From assembly GCA_903832735.1 (NCBI GenBank), contig CAILCO010000041.1, positions 1-64,000 of the forward strand: a DNA stretch of 64,000 nt, written 5' to 3'. Under the pieces are notes generated by a model that was not told the DNA's origin, did no database searches, and worked only from the letters and a program-made list of their open reading frames with translations. Shown here piece by piece: positions 37,041 to 45,234 of this stretch. How positions within the stretch are numbered: position 1 is the first letter of the stretch; each line of letters begins with the position of its first letter. The position numbers and the translations under genes are program-made. The DNA comes from an uncultured Sterolibacterium sp. Its GTDB lineage: Bacteria > Pseudomonadota > Gammaproteobacteria > Burkholderiales > Rhodocyclaceae.

Positions 37041-38546
37041 ATGTCTAACGAAATCGAGCTCAAGCTCGCCCTGCCGGAAGACGCGCTGCCCCTGCTGCAG
37101 CGCCAGTCGCTGCTGCGTCGGGCGGTTTCGCGGAAAACCGAGCAGTTGGTCAATCTTTATTACGACACGCCGGCGCTGGCTTTGCACCAGCGGGGCATCG
37201 CCCTGCGCCTGCGCAAGCAGGGCAGGATCTGGCTGCAGACGGTGAAATGCGCGGGCAGTTCGTCGGCCGGCCTGTCCAATCGACCGGAGTGGGAAGCGCC
37301 GTACAACCACTATTTCGATTTCGCCGCCATCGACGACCCCAAGGTGCGCCGCTGGCTCGACAGGCCGATGCTGAAGCGGGCGATCCTGCCCTTGTTCGAG
37401 ACCAGTTTCCGCCGCACCACCTGGCGCTTCGAACCGGCCCCAGGCTGCGTCGTCCTGATGATGCAGGACCGCGGCTGGGTCGCCGCGGCGGGCCGGCGCG
37501 AGACGATCTCGGAACTGGAACTGGAGTTGGCCAGCGGCGACATCGAGGAGCTGTTCAAACTGGCGCAGACGCTGGCCGAGCGTTTGCCGCTGGTACCGCT
37601 GCTCCTGAGCAAGGCCGAGCGCGGCTACCGCCTGTACCGCAAGGTTCGCCCCGCTCCGGTCAAGGGGGAGCCCGTTGCCCTTGATCCTGCTGGTCCGCCG
37701 CTCGCGGCTTTTCGCAGCATCGCCCTGTCCTGCCTGGAGCATCAGCAAGGCAACCGCGACGGCGTATTGACCGGCGATGATCCCGAATACATCCACCAGA
37801 TGCGCGTGGCGACGCGCCGTCTGCGAGCCGCCATGCGCCTGTTCGGGCCGCGCCTGCCGCCGGGTTTCGACGACCAGTTGCTGCCGGCGCTGCGCCAGTT
37901 GATGGACAAACTCGGTCGGGTGCGCGACCTCGATGTCCTGCTCGCGGAGATCACCCTGCCGGTGATGCGCGCGCTGCCCGACGAGCCGCGCCTGGTGACC
38001 CTGGTCGGCGCCGTGACCGCCCGCCAGTACGCGGTGCGCGAGGTCGCCATTCGCTATCTGCGTTCGTCGGCATACGGCCGCCTGATGCTTCAGGCCAGCG
38101 CGCAGCTCCATCGCCCGCCGTTCATCGAGCCGCCGGCGGAGGAAACCATCGTCGCTTTCGCCGACGACAGGCTGAAGCGGCTGAGGAAGAAGGTGCGCGA
38201 GCTGGCCGAGGCGGCGAGCACGGAAGATCCGTCCTCGCTGCACCGCTTGCGCATCGCGATCAAGCGGCTGCGCTATGCCCTGGAGTTCTTCGCGCCGCTG
38301 TGTTCCGGACGGCCGCTCACAAGGCTGCTGAAGAAACTCGGCTTGCTCCAGGACGAACTCGGACAGTTGAACGACCTGGCCAATGCCGGCGTGCTCCTGA
38401 TGCATTGCGCCGGCGACGATCCGCGTTTGCGCGAGGCGGTGTCCCTGGTCGGTGGCTGGCACGCCGCGCGCCACAGCGAACTGCTGGCGTGCATACCCGG
38501 GCGCCTGAAAGAACTGCGCCGCTTCTCTCTGCCCGCTTTGGGCTGA
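37041..38546 (+). CDS. CYTH-CHAD domain protein (triphosphatase/polyphosphate-associated)
   Basis: CYTH 'NEIELKLALPEDALPLL...YYDTPALALHQRGIALRLRKQG' and CHAD 'EYIHQMRVATRRLRAAMRLF...LHRLRIAIKRLRYALEFF'. Confidence 0.9.
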   Translation: MSNEIELKLALPEDALPLLQRQSLLRRAVSRKTEQLVNLYYDTPALALHQRGIALRLRKQGRIWLQTVKCAGSSSAGLSNRPEWEAPYNHYFDFAAIDDPKVRRWLDRPMLKRAILPLFETSFRRTTWRFEPAPGCVVLMMQDRGWVAAAGRRETISELELELASGDIEELFKLAQTLAERLPLVPLLLSKAERGYRLYRKVRPAPVKGEPVALDPAGPPLAAFRSIALSCLEHQQGNRDGVLTGDDPEYIHQMRVATRRLRAAMRLFGPRLPPGFDDQLLPALRQLMDKLGRVRDLDVLLAEITLPVMRALPDEPRLVTLVGAVTARQYAVREVAIRYLRSSAYGRLMLQASAQLHRPPFIEPPAEETIVAFADDRLKRLRKKVRELAEAASTEDPSSLHRLRIAIKRLRYALEFFAPLCSGRPLTRLLKKLGLLQDELGQLNDLANAGVLLMHCAGDDPRLREAVSLVGGWHAARHSELLACIPGRLKELRRFSLPALG

Positions 38547-38565
38547 GCAGACCCGATCAGGCGGA

Positions 38566-38811
38566 TCAGGCCACTCTTGCGGCTGGAAATTCTGCGAGAC
38601 GGCCGAGTCTGACGGTTCTCGCGTCGTCCGTGCCGGGGTAGCGGATCGCCTCGAAGCCGCCTTCGCCATCGGTCAGGATATACAGCCAGTCGGGATGGTC
38701 GCCCAGGGCGAAGCGATACAGGACCATGCCATCGTTGATCGTCAGCGATCGTGTCAGGTTCAGGGGTTTGCCGGTGACGGTCCTGGCGACGCTGGTGATA
38801 TCGACATTCAT
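38566..38811 (-). CDS. small hypothetical protein
   Basis: MNVDITSVARTVTGKPLNLTRSLTINDGMVLYRFALGDHPDWLYILTDGEGGFEAIRYPGTDDARTVRLGRLAEFPAARVA. Confidence 0.65.
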   Translation of the reverse strand: MNVDITSVARTVTGKPLNLTRSLTINDGMVLYRFALGDHPDWLYILTDGEGGFEAIRYPGTDDARTVRLGRLAEFPAARVA

Positions 38812-38815
38812 TTTC

Positions 38816-39616
38816 CTACTCCTCGTTGTTCTGGATTTGCGCATCGACTCGGCTGGTCGGCGCCGTGACGGATAACTCCCGGAGCCAGGGCGACCAGCGT
38901 GCGGGTGGATTTCCCGCAGCGGATTCCGGCATCAGGTTCAAGGTATGCAACAGGCGCTCGGCGAATGCCTCGGGCGAGGGCGAGATGATTTCGCTCGGCA
39001 CGCCCAGTTGCGTTGTCAGGCGCACGCCGTCCTCGAAGCCATAGGCGACGATGAAGGGATTCATGCCGGCGCCGATCGCCGCGAGATAGTCGCTGTATTC
39101 GTCGCCGCAGGCATAGGACAGCGCCGGATTGATGGCGAAGAATTCGCGCACGCGTTTCAGTTGCGCCAGTTTGTTCTCCTTGAGCGGTATGCAGGCGACG
39201 AAGTCGAAGTCGCCGCTGTCGATGCCGTGGCGCCGAAACAGGCACTTCAGCGTTTCCTCGGGCTCCACCGTGATGTTGCGCGTCACCAGGCCGACGCGGA
39301 CATCCGGCGTCGCGAGCAGGGTGTTGAGCAGGGCGGCGATGCCCGGATACAGGGCGGCTTCATGGCGATAGACTTCGGTCAGCGTCGCGAGCAGCCTTTT
39401 GCGCCGCTGCTTGCCGAACTGGCGGCGCAGATTGGTGGGAAACTCGCGCAGGCCGCCGAGATACTTGAACAGCTTGCGCCGCTTGCGGAAGCGGTCGAGG
39501 TCGCCGATGGCCATGTCATGGCGCAGGAAGGTCTGCTCGATGGCGTGAAACGCGTCGATGATCGTGCCATCGGCGTCCAGGATCACCAAGCGTTCCCTGT
39601 TTGCGTACAGTGCCAT
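38816..39616 (-). CDS. HAD-superfamily hydrolase
   Basis: 'RLVILDADGTIIDAFHAIEQTF', 'VGLVTRN', 'YACGDEYSDYLAA'. Confidence 0.85.
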   Translation of the reverse strand: MALYANRERLVILDADGTIIDAFHAIEQTFLRHDMAIGDLDRFRKRRKLFKYLGGLREFPTNLRRQFGKQRRKRLLATLTEVYRHEAALYPGIAALLNTLLATPDVRVGLVTRNITVEPEETLKCLFRRHGIDSGDFDFVACIPLKENKLAQLKRVREFFAINPALSYACGDEYSDYLAAIGAGMNPFIVAYGFEDGVRLTTQLGVPSEIISPSPEAFAERLLHTLNLMPESAAGNPPARWSPWLRELSVTAPTSRVDAQIQNNEE

Positions 39617-39623
39617 GGCGGCC

Positions 39624-39657
39624 AGCTTAGGCCGCCGGTGTGACAGGGTCATGACAC
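39624..39657 (-). promoter_or_regulatory. Candidate Pho box plus -10 immediately upstream of the HAD gene
   Basis: Minus strand GTGTCAT-GACC-CTGTCAC-ACCG-GCGGCC-TAAGCT. Confidence 0.72.
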
Positions 39658-39669
39658 GGCGGATGCAGC

Positions 39670-41121
39670 TCAGAGATGGTGGTTGGCGAAGTCGGCCAGG
39701 CGGCTGCGCTCGCCGCGCACCAGGGTGATGTGGCCGGCATGCGGCCAGTTCCTGAAGCGTTCGACGGCGGAGGTCAGGCCGGAACTGGCTTCGGTGAGGT
39801 AGGGGGTGTCGATCTGGGCGAGGTTGCCCAGGCAGACCACCTTGGTTCCCGGGCCGGCGCGCGTGACCAGGGTTTTCACCTGTTTCGGCGTGAGGTTCTG
39901 CGCCTCATCGACGACCAGGAATTTCTTCAGGAAAGTGCGGCCGCGCATGAAGCTCATCGACTTGATTTTCACCCGCGAGGAGACGAAGTCCTTGGTGGCG
40001 GCGCGCGAGAAAACGTCGCGGTTGTCGTGCTCGCCCGATTTGGTGACGTTGCCGCCGCCGAGCAGGAATTCCAGGGTGTCCTCGAGGGCACCCATCCAGG
40101 GCTGCATCTTCTCTTCCTCGGTGCCCGGCAGGAAGCCGATTTCATCGCCGATCGGCACGGTCGCCCGGGTCATGATGATTTCGCCGTAGGCATTCTTGTC
40201 GAACACCTGGGCCAGACCGGCGGCGATGGTCAGCAGGGTCTTGCCGGTGCCGGCCGGTCCCAGCAGCGTGACGAAATCGACTTCGGGATCCATCAGCAGG
40301 TTGAGCGCATAGTTCTGCTCTGGATTGCGCGCGACGACGCCCCAGACGGGATTCCTCGGGCTGGAATAATCTTTGATGGTTTCCAGCCGGGCGGTTTTCC
40401 CGGAGACGGCGCGCACCACCAATTGTTGGGCCGCGTCGGCCGGACCTTCGGACTCGCTCTGGACGGACAGGAACTCATTGACCGCCAGGCCCTTGGTGCC
40501 CGATCCGGAGATCTGGTAATGGGCTATGCCCTGGCGCTGCTCGCAGGAAATGATTTTGTTGCGGGTCCAGAAGTCCGCCTTGAAACCCTTGTGGCCCTTG
40601 TGCAGCAGCGAGGCGTCGTCGATCACCTGGTCGTTGAGGTAATCCTCGGCATCGAGGTTGACGGTACGCGCCTTGAGGCGCATGTTGATGTCCTTCGAGA
40701 CCAGGGTGACCCGGCGCTCCGGCTGGGTTTCCTGGAGATGCAGGGCGACGCCGATGATCTGGTTGTCGGCTTTGCCGACCGGAAGGGATTCGGGCAGCCA
40801 GATCGTGAACGACTCGCATTGCAGGAACAGGCGGCCCGTGGCCATCCCGCTGCTAGGCTTGACCAGACTGATCCCGCCTTCCACGCCGTTGTCGTGGCTG
40901 CGCAGGATCTCGTCGATCATCCGCGTCACCTGCCGGGCATTGCGCGCCACATCGGTGGTGCCGCGCTTGTGGTTGTCGAGTTCCTCGAGCACCATGATCG
41001 GCAGGTAGATATCATGTTCCTCGAAGCGGAACAGGGAGGTGGGGTCGTGCAGCAGTACGTTGGTGTCGATGATGAAAAGCTTGTTCGGCAAATTGTTTTC
41101 GCGTACCGCTTTCTTTGACAT
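39670..41121 (-). CDS. phoH: PhoH-family ATPase with PIN domain (PhoH2-like)
   Basis: PIN 'KLFIIDTNVLLHDPTSLFRFEEHDIYLPIMVLEELDNHKRG' and PhoH 'VTLLGPAGTGKTLLTIAAGL...FLVVDEAQNLTPKQVKTLVTRAGPGTKVVCLGNLAQID'. Confidence 0.93.
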   Translation of the reverse strand: MSKKAVRENNLPNKLFIIDTNVLLHDPTSLFRFEEHDIYLPIMVLEELDNHKRGTTDVARNARQVTRMIDEILRSHDNGVEGGISLVKPSSGMATGRLFLQCESFTIWLPESLPVGKADNQIIGVALHLQETQPERRVTLVSKDINMRLKARTVNLDAEDYLNDQVIDDASLLHKGHKGFKADFWTRNKIISCEQRQGIAHYQISGSGTKGLAVNEFLSVQSESEGPADAAQQLVVRAVSGKTARLETIKDYSSPRNPVWGVVARNPEQNYALNLLMDPEVDFVTLLGPAGTGKTLLTIAAGLAQVFDKNAYGEIIMTRATVPIGDEIGFLPGTEEEKMQPWMGALEDTLEFLLGGGNVTKSGEHDNRDVFSRAATKDFVSSRVKIKSMSFMRGRTFLKKFLVVDEAQNLTPKQVKTLVTRAGPGTKVVCLGNLAQIDTPYLTEASSGLTSAVERFRNWPHAGHITLVRGERSRLADFANHHL

Positions 41122-41286
41122 CGAAACTCCTTCATTCAGGTTGTCTTCGGGGCTGCGCCTCCTCATTTGAACTCAGTTGTGTTACGGATTTAAGAAGCTC
41201 GATGTTCACCATGTTCTGCTCCAGCCATCTGCCAGCGCCGCTTCCGGTTTACAATGGGCTGATGAATTCCATTTCGGCGTGCATGT

Positions 41287-41580
41287 ATGGCTGACATGAC
41301 TGGCGCCGATTACGCAAGCATTGCCAGGATTGCCGGTTCGTGGGCAGGAGACCCGGCTCTTCCGGCAGCGAAACGGCGGATGGCCAAAGCGCTGGCCGAA
41401 CTGGCCGGGATCCTGACCGATCCTTACTACGGCTGCCCGTCCGAGGTCGAAGCCCTGCGCTTGATCGGATGCCGTTTGTGCCAGGGACTCAATGCCGACG
41501 TTTGCCGCCAGTCGGGCAATCGCGTGGGCAACTGCGAATGTCCCCTCGGGTTGCATACCGCTGCACCTGATCCAGGCTGA
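41287..41580 (+). CDS. small Cys-containing hypothetical protein
   Basis: MADMTGADYASIARIAGSWAGDPALPAAKRRMAKALAELAGILTDPYYGCPSEVEALRLIGCRLCQGLNADVCRQSGNRVGNCECPLGLHTAAPDPG. Confidence 0.55.
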   Translation: MADMTGADYASIARIAGSWAGDPALPAAKRRMAKALAELAGILTDPYYGCPSEVEALRLIGCRLCQGLNADVCRQSGNRVGNCECPLGLHTAAPDPG

Positions 41581-41739
41581 AATCGGCGGCAGCCGTCCGT
41601 CAGGGGAAGCTTAACCGCCGCAGGTTATAGCTTTGTCACGGCCCCGGGCTGGCGCCGAGCGGTCTGGCGCCACGGCTTGCGAAATCCACTGGGGTTTTCG
41701 CAAGCGGCTATCCCGGTGCGGTTATTTCCGGTTCTGTCC

Positions 41740-42216
41740 TTATTTTTGTCCTTTTGCCGGCCGGCCGGTCTTGATCACTTCGAGACTGCATACCGCGGCA
41801 ATCAGGTCGACATCGCGCAACGCCGAAAGGCTTGCGACGGCGGCGCGCAGGATCTCGCTCTTCTTGGCGGCAACGCCATTCTTCAGGCAGCGCTCCTTCA
41901 GCAACGAGATCGTCCGGTATTCGGGCTCCGGCATGGTGAAGCTGTCCCGCACCAGCTTGACCTTCTTCGCCTTGGCCGCCTTCTCCGCCTTCTCCGCCTT
42001 GGCTAACTTGGCCTTGGCAGGACTGGGCGCGTTTTCGGCCTTGGTTTTCCCGGCTGCCGGCGCCGGCTTTTTCTTGGCCGCCGCGGCGGTGGCGGGTTTT
42101 TTGGCAAGCGGCGGCTTCTCTGCTTTGGCGGTGCGGACCGGCGCCGCCTTTTTTCGGGGTGTTGCCGGTTTTACGTCTGCAACTTCGCTTGCGACCGGGG
42201 TCTTTTCCATGACCAT
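41740..42216 (-). CDS. Lys/Ala-rich histone H1-like protein with RHH-like C-terminal segment
   Basis: K/A/P-rich N-terminal two thirds; C-terminal 'VRDSFTMPEPEYRTISLLKERCLKNGVAAKKSEILRAAVASLSAL'. Confidence 0.78.
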   Translation of the reverse strand: MVMEKTPVASEVADVKPATPRKKAAPVRTAKAEKPPLAKKPATAAAAKKKPAPAAGKTKAENAPSPAKAKLAKAEKAEKAAKAKKVKLVRDSFTMPEPEYRTISLLKERCLKNGVAAKKSEILRAAVASLSALRDVDLIAAVCSLEVIKTGRPAKGQK

Positions 42217-42374
42217 CTCCTGTTGAATTAAACGGTATATTCAGTTTATACGGTTTATCGGAATTCTCAAGCCGCCGGGCCGCGTTGGCGATGGGCTTTC
42301 GTCTGTGGACGGGCATGGGGCTGCCAGGGCAAGGCGCGAGCAGCGCGGTTGGCCTGGGCTGGCAATTCATATTT

Positions 42375-42408
42375 CCGTAACGCCCCGGTAACAACGGCGG
42401 AGTACTTT
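42375..42408 (+). promoter_or_regulatory. Candidate Pho box plus -10 upstream of ferritin-like protein
   Basis: CCGTAAC-GCCC-CGGTAAC-AACG-GCGGAG-TACTTT. Confidence 0.55.
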
Positions 42409-42471
42409 CGCTGCATCAAGCAGCACGCACAGACCTCTGAATGTTTCGCTCTAAGTCGCGGAGAACCGATC

Positions 42472-43113
42472 ATGCAGAACCTAAGTCACTCAGCCCTAGC
42501 TGCCGCCGCCGCACCAGGCCAGTTCCGCTCGATATCGTATGATCCTTCATTTGGCGATTTCGTGGAGCCCGCTCCTTGCCTTGGCGAAGCCAAGAGCATT
42601 TCGCCCGGGCCGGCAAACTCCATGGCGGAACTCTATGCGCATGCCCTGATGGCCGGTGCGCAAGCGATCGCCGCATGCGATGAGATCGCGGAATTCCTCG
42701 AAACGCGCGGTTCGCACGACACCGCCGCCTTGTTTCAAAGGCTGGCCTTTGCGGAAGCGGAGTGCGCCGTCAAACGGGCCCGCCAGACGGACAGTCTGGC
42801 GCTGCCGAAACTGCCCCGGTGGCAATACCACTGGCTCTACGGCGCGCCGCCGGATCAGGCCATGCGCGAAATCGTGGCTCACCTGATGACGCCCCACAGC
42901 GCGATCAGGATTGCGCTGGATGCCGAGTGTCGTTCGCTGGATTTATATGAGCGCATCTCGTTCACCGCCGTCAGTTACAAAGTGCGGGCGCTGGCGCGAG
43001 AACTGGCCGCCGAAAAAATGCAGCATGTGCAGTGGCTGAGCGAGGCTCTGGCGAGAGTTCCTGCGGCCCTCGCCTGGAAGGAAGACGTCGACGATCTGCG
43101 CTCGGCGCAGTAG
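42472..43113 (+). CDS. ferritin-like/rubrerythrin-type helical protein, hypothetical
   Basis: Helical bundle-like sequence 'ACDEIAEFLETRGSHDTAALFQRLAFAEAECAVKRAR...YERISFTAVSYKVRALARELAAEKMQHVQWLSEAL'. Confidence 0.65.
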   Translation: MQNLSHSALAAAAAPGQFRSISYDPSFGDFVEPAPCLGEAKSISPGPANSMAELYAHALMAGAQAIAACDEIAEFLETRGSHDTAALFQRLAFAEAECAVKRARQTDSLALPKLPRWQYHWLYGAPPDQAMREIVAHLMTPHSAIRIALDAECRSLDLYERISFTAVSYKVRALARELAAEKMQHVQWLSEALARVPAALAWKEDVDDLRSAQ

Positions 43114-43155
43114 CCGTCGTTTCCTCGCAAAGGTCATGCGCAGAGCTTCGACAAG

Positions 43156-45231
43156 CTAGCCTGGCAGCGCCAAAGCGGAGAGCAGCAGATCCTGGGCGCA
43201 GATGCGCGAGCGGCGCGAGGGCCGGATGGCGTACTGGCCTTCGGGGTCCATGTCCCAGGCCTGGCAATTGTCGGCGAGATAGGGCCGCAAACCTTCCTTG
43301 ATCACGCGCCGGCGCAGCCTGGGGTCGGCGATCGGAAAGCAGGTCTCGATGCGGCGAAAGAAGTTGCGCTCCATCCAGTCGGCGCTGCAAAGATAGACCG
43401 AGTCTGCACCCTCGGCGTGGAAATAAAAGATCCGCGTATGTTCGAGGAAGCGGCCGATCACCGAGCGCACCCGGATTTTTTCCGAGAGTCCCGCCACCCC
43501 GGGGCGCAGGGCGCAGGCGCCGCGCACCAGGAGATCGATCCTGACCCCGGCCTGCGAAGCCTCGTATAAGGCTTCGATGACCTCGGGTTCGAGCAGGGCG
43601 TTCATCTTGGCGATAATGCGCGCCTTCTGACCCGTGGCGGCCGCGGCGCTCTCGGCCTTGATCAGGGCGACGATGGAACTGTGCAGGGTGAACGGCGCCT
43701 GCAGCAGATGGTGCAGCGGCCGGTGCTGGCCGAGGCCGGTGATCTGCTTGAAGACCTCATTGACGTCGTCGCAGAGCGCTTCCTGGCAGGTGAACAGGCC
43801 GAAATCGGTGTAGATCCGCGTCGTTCGCGGATGGTAGTTGCCGGTGCCCAGATGCACGTAGCGGCGCAGACCGGCTTCTTCGCGGCGCAGCACCATGAGC
43901 ATCTTGGCGTGGGTCTTGTAGCCGACGACGCCATAGACCACGTGGGCGCCGACTTCCTCTAGGCGTTCGGCAATATTCAGGTTCGCCTCCTCGTCGAAGC
44001 GCGCCATCAGTTCCACCACGACCGTCACTTCCTTGCCCTGTCGCGCCGCACGCAGCAGGTGCTCCATCAGCACCGAGTCCGTACCGGTGCGGTACACGGT
44101 CATCCTGATCGCCACCACCTGCGGGTCATCGGCGGCCTGCTGGAGGAACTCGATCACCGGCGCAAACGACTGAAATGGATGATGCAGCAGGATGTCCTGC
44201 TTGCGGATGCGGGCAAAGATGTCATGGCGCTTGGCCATATTCCTGGGCAAGCCCGGGCGGAAAGGCGGATAGAGCAGATCGGCGCGGTCCAGCGCGTCGG
44301 GGACCGAGTTCAGGCGCACCAGATTGACGATGCCCGGCACCCGGTACAGGTCGGTGGAGCTGAGGGCAAACTGCTGCAGCAGGAAATCGCTCATCTCCGG
44401 CGAGCAATTGTCCGCCACCTCGAGGCGCACCGCGTCGCCGAAATTGCGCTGCGGCAATTCGCCCTGCAGCGCCGTGCGCAGATTCTTGACCTCCTCGTCG
44501 TCGACGAACAGATCGGAGTTTCGCGTCACCCGAAACTGGTAGCAGCCGAGTATCTCCATGCCGGAGAACAATTCGCCGACATTCTGGTGCATGATCGAGG
44601 ACAGGAAGACGAAGCTGTCCTGGCCGCCGGAGAGTTCCTTGGGCAGCCGGATCACCCGCGGCAGGGCGCGCGGCGCCTGGACGATCGCAACACCCGAAAC
44701 GCGGCCGAAGGCGTCGGTGCCGTCGAGTTCGATGGCGAAGTTCAGGCTCTTGTTGAGCACGCGCGGAAAGGGGTGGGATGGATCGAGGCCGATCGGGGTC
44801 AACAGCGGCATCACTTCGCGCAGGAAGTAGTCGCGTATCCAGGCGTTCTGCTCTGCGGTCCACAGACTCCGGCGGATGAAGACGATGTTCTCCGCCGCCA
44901 GCGCCGGCAGAATCCGCTCATTGAGCAGCGCGTACTGCAAGGCGATCAGCGTATGCGCCTCCAGGCACACCCGGCGGTAGGCTTCCTGCGGGCTCAGGCC
45001 GTCCGGGCCGGCGCTGGTGCTGCCCAGTTTGATCTGTTCCTTCAGGCCGGCGACGCGGATCTCGAAGAACTCGTCGAGGTTGGACGAGACGATGCAGAGA
45101 AAGCGCAGGCGTTCGAGCAGCGGCGCGGTTTCATCCGCCGCCTGCGCCAGGACTCTGCGATTGAAGGCGAGCAGAGACAACTCGCGATTGAGGAAATGAG
45201 CCGGGGGATAGTGGCGTGGTTGGGTAGCCAT
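43156..45231 (-). CDS. ppk: polyphosphate kinase 1
   Basis: 'FLNRELSLLAFNRRVL', 'HPFQSFAPVIEFLQQAADDPQVVAIRMTVYRTG', 'KTHAKMLMVLR', 'HLGTGNYHPRTTRIYTDF'. Confidence 0.96.
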   Translation of the reverse strand: MATQPRHYPPAHFLNRELSLLAFNRRVLAQAADETAPLLERLRFLCIVSSNLDEFFEIRVAGLKEQIKLGSTSAGPDGLSPQEAYRRVCLEAHTLIALQYALLNERILPALAAENIVFIRRSLWTAEQNAWIRDYFLREVMPLLTPIGLDPSHPFPRVLNKSLNFAIELDGTDAFGRVSGVAIVQAPRALPRVIRLPKELSGGQDSFVFLSSIMHQNVGELFSGMEILGCYQFRVTRNSDLFVDDEEVKNLRTALQGELPQRNFGDAVRLEVADNCSPEMSDFLLQQFALSSTDLYRVPGIVNLVRLNSVPDALDRADLLYPPFRPGLPRNMAKRHDIFARIRKQDILLHHPFQSFAPVIEFLQQAADDPQVVAIRMTVYRTGTDSVLMEHLLRAARQGKEVTVVVELMARFDEEANLNIAERLEEVGAHVVYGVVGYKTHAKMLMVLRREEAGLRRYVHLGTGNYHPRTTRIYTDFGLFTCQEALCDDVNEVFKQITGLGQHRPLHHLLQAPFTLHSSIVALIKAESAAAATGQKARIIAKMNALLEPEVIEALYEASQAGVRIDLLVRGACALRPGVAGLSEKIRVRSVIGRFLEHTRIFYFHAEGADSVYLCSADWMERNFFRRIETCFPIADPRLRRRVIKEGLRPYLADNCQAWDMDPEGQYAIRPSRRSRICAQDLLLSALALPG

Positions 45232-45234
45232 CGT

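Noticed and set aside
39676-41118. 480-aa ORF antisense to phoH
   Set aside because: Antisense shadow of PhoH.
41165-41200. GCTTCTT-AAAT-CCGTAAC-ACAA-CTGAGT-TCAAAT upstream of phoH (minus strand)
   Set aside because: Correct spacing but only one good half-site; kept out of the feature list pending a PWM score.
41600-41640. CTTAACC-GCCG-CAGGT-TATAGC on the + strand
   Set aside because: No downstream + strand gene (convergent H1-like gene follows), so not supported as a promoter.
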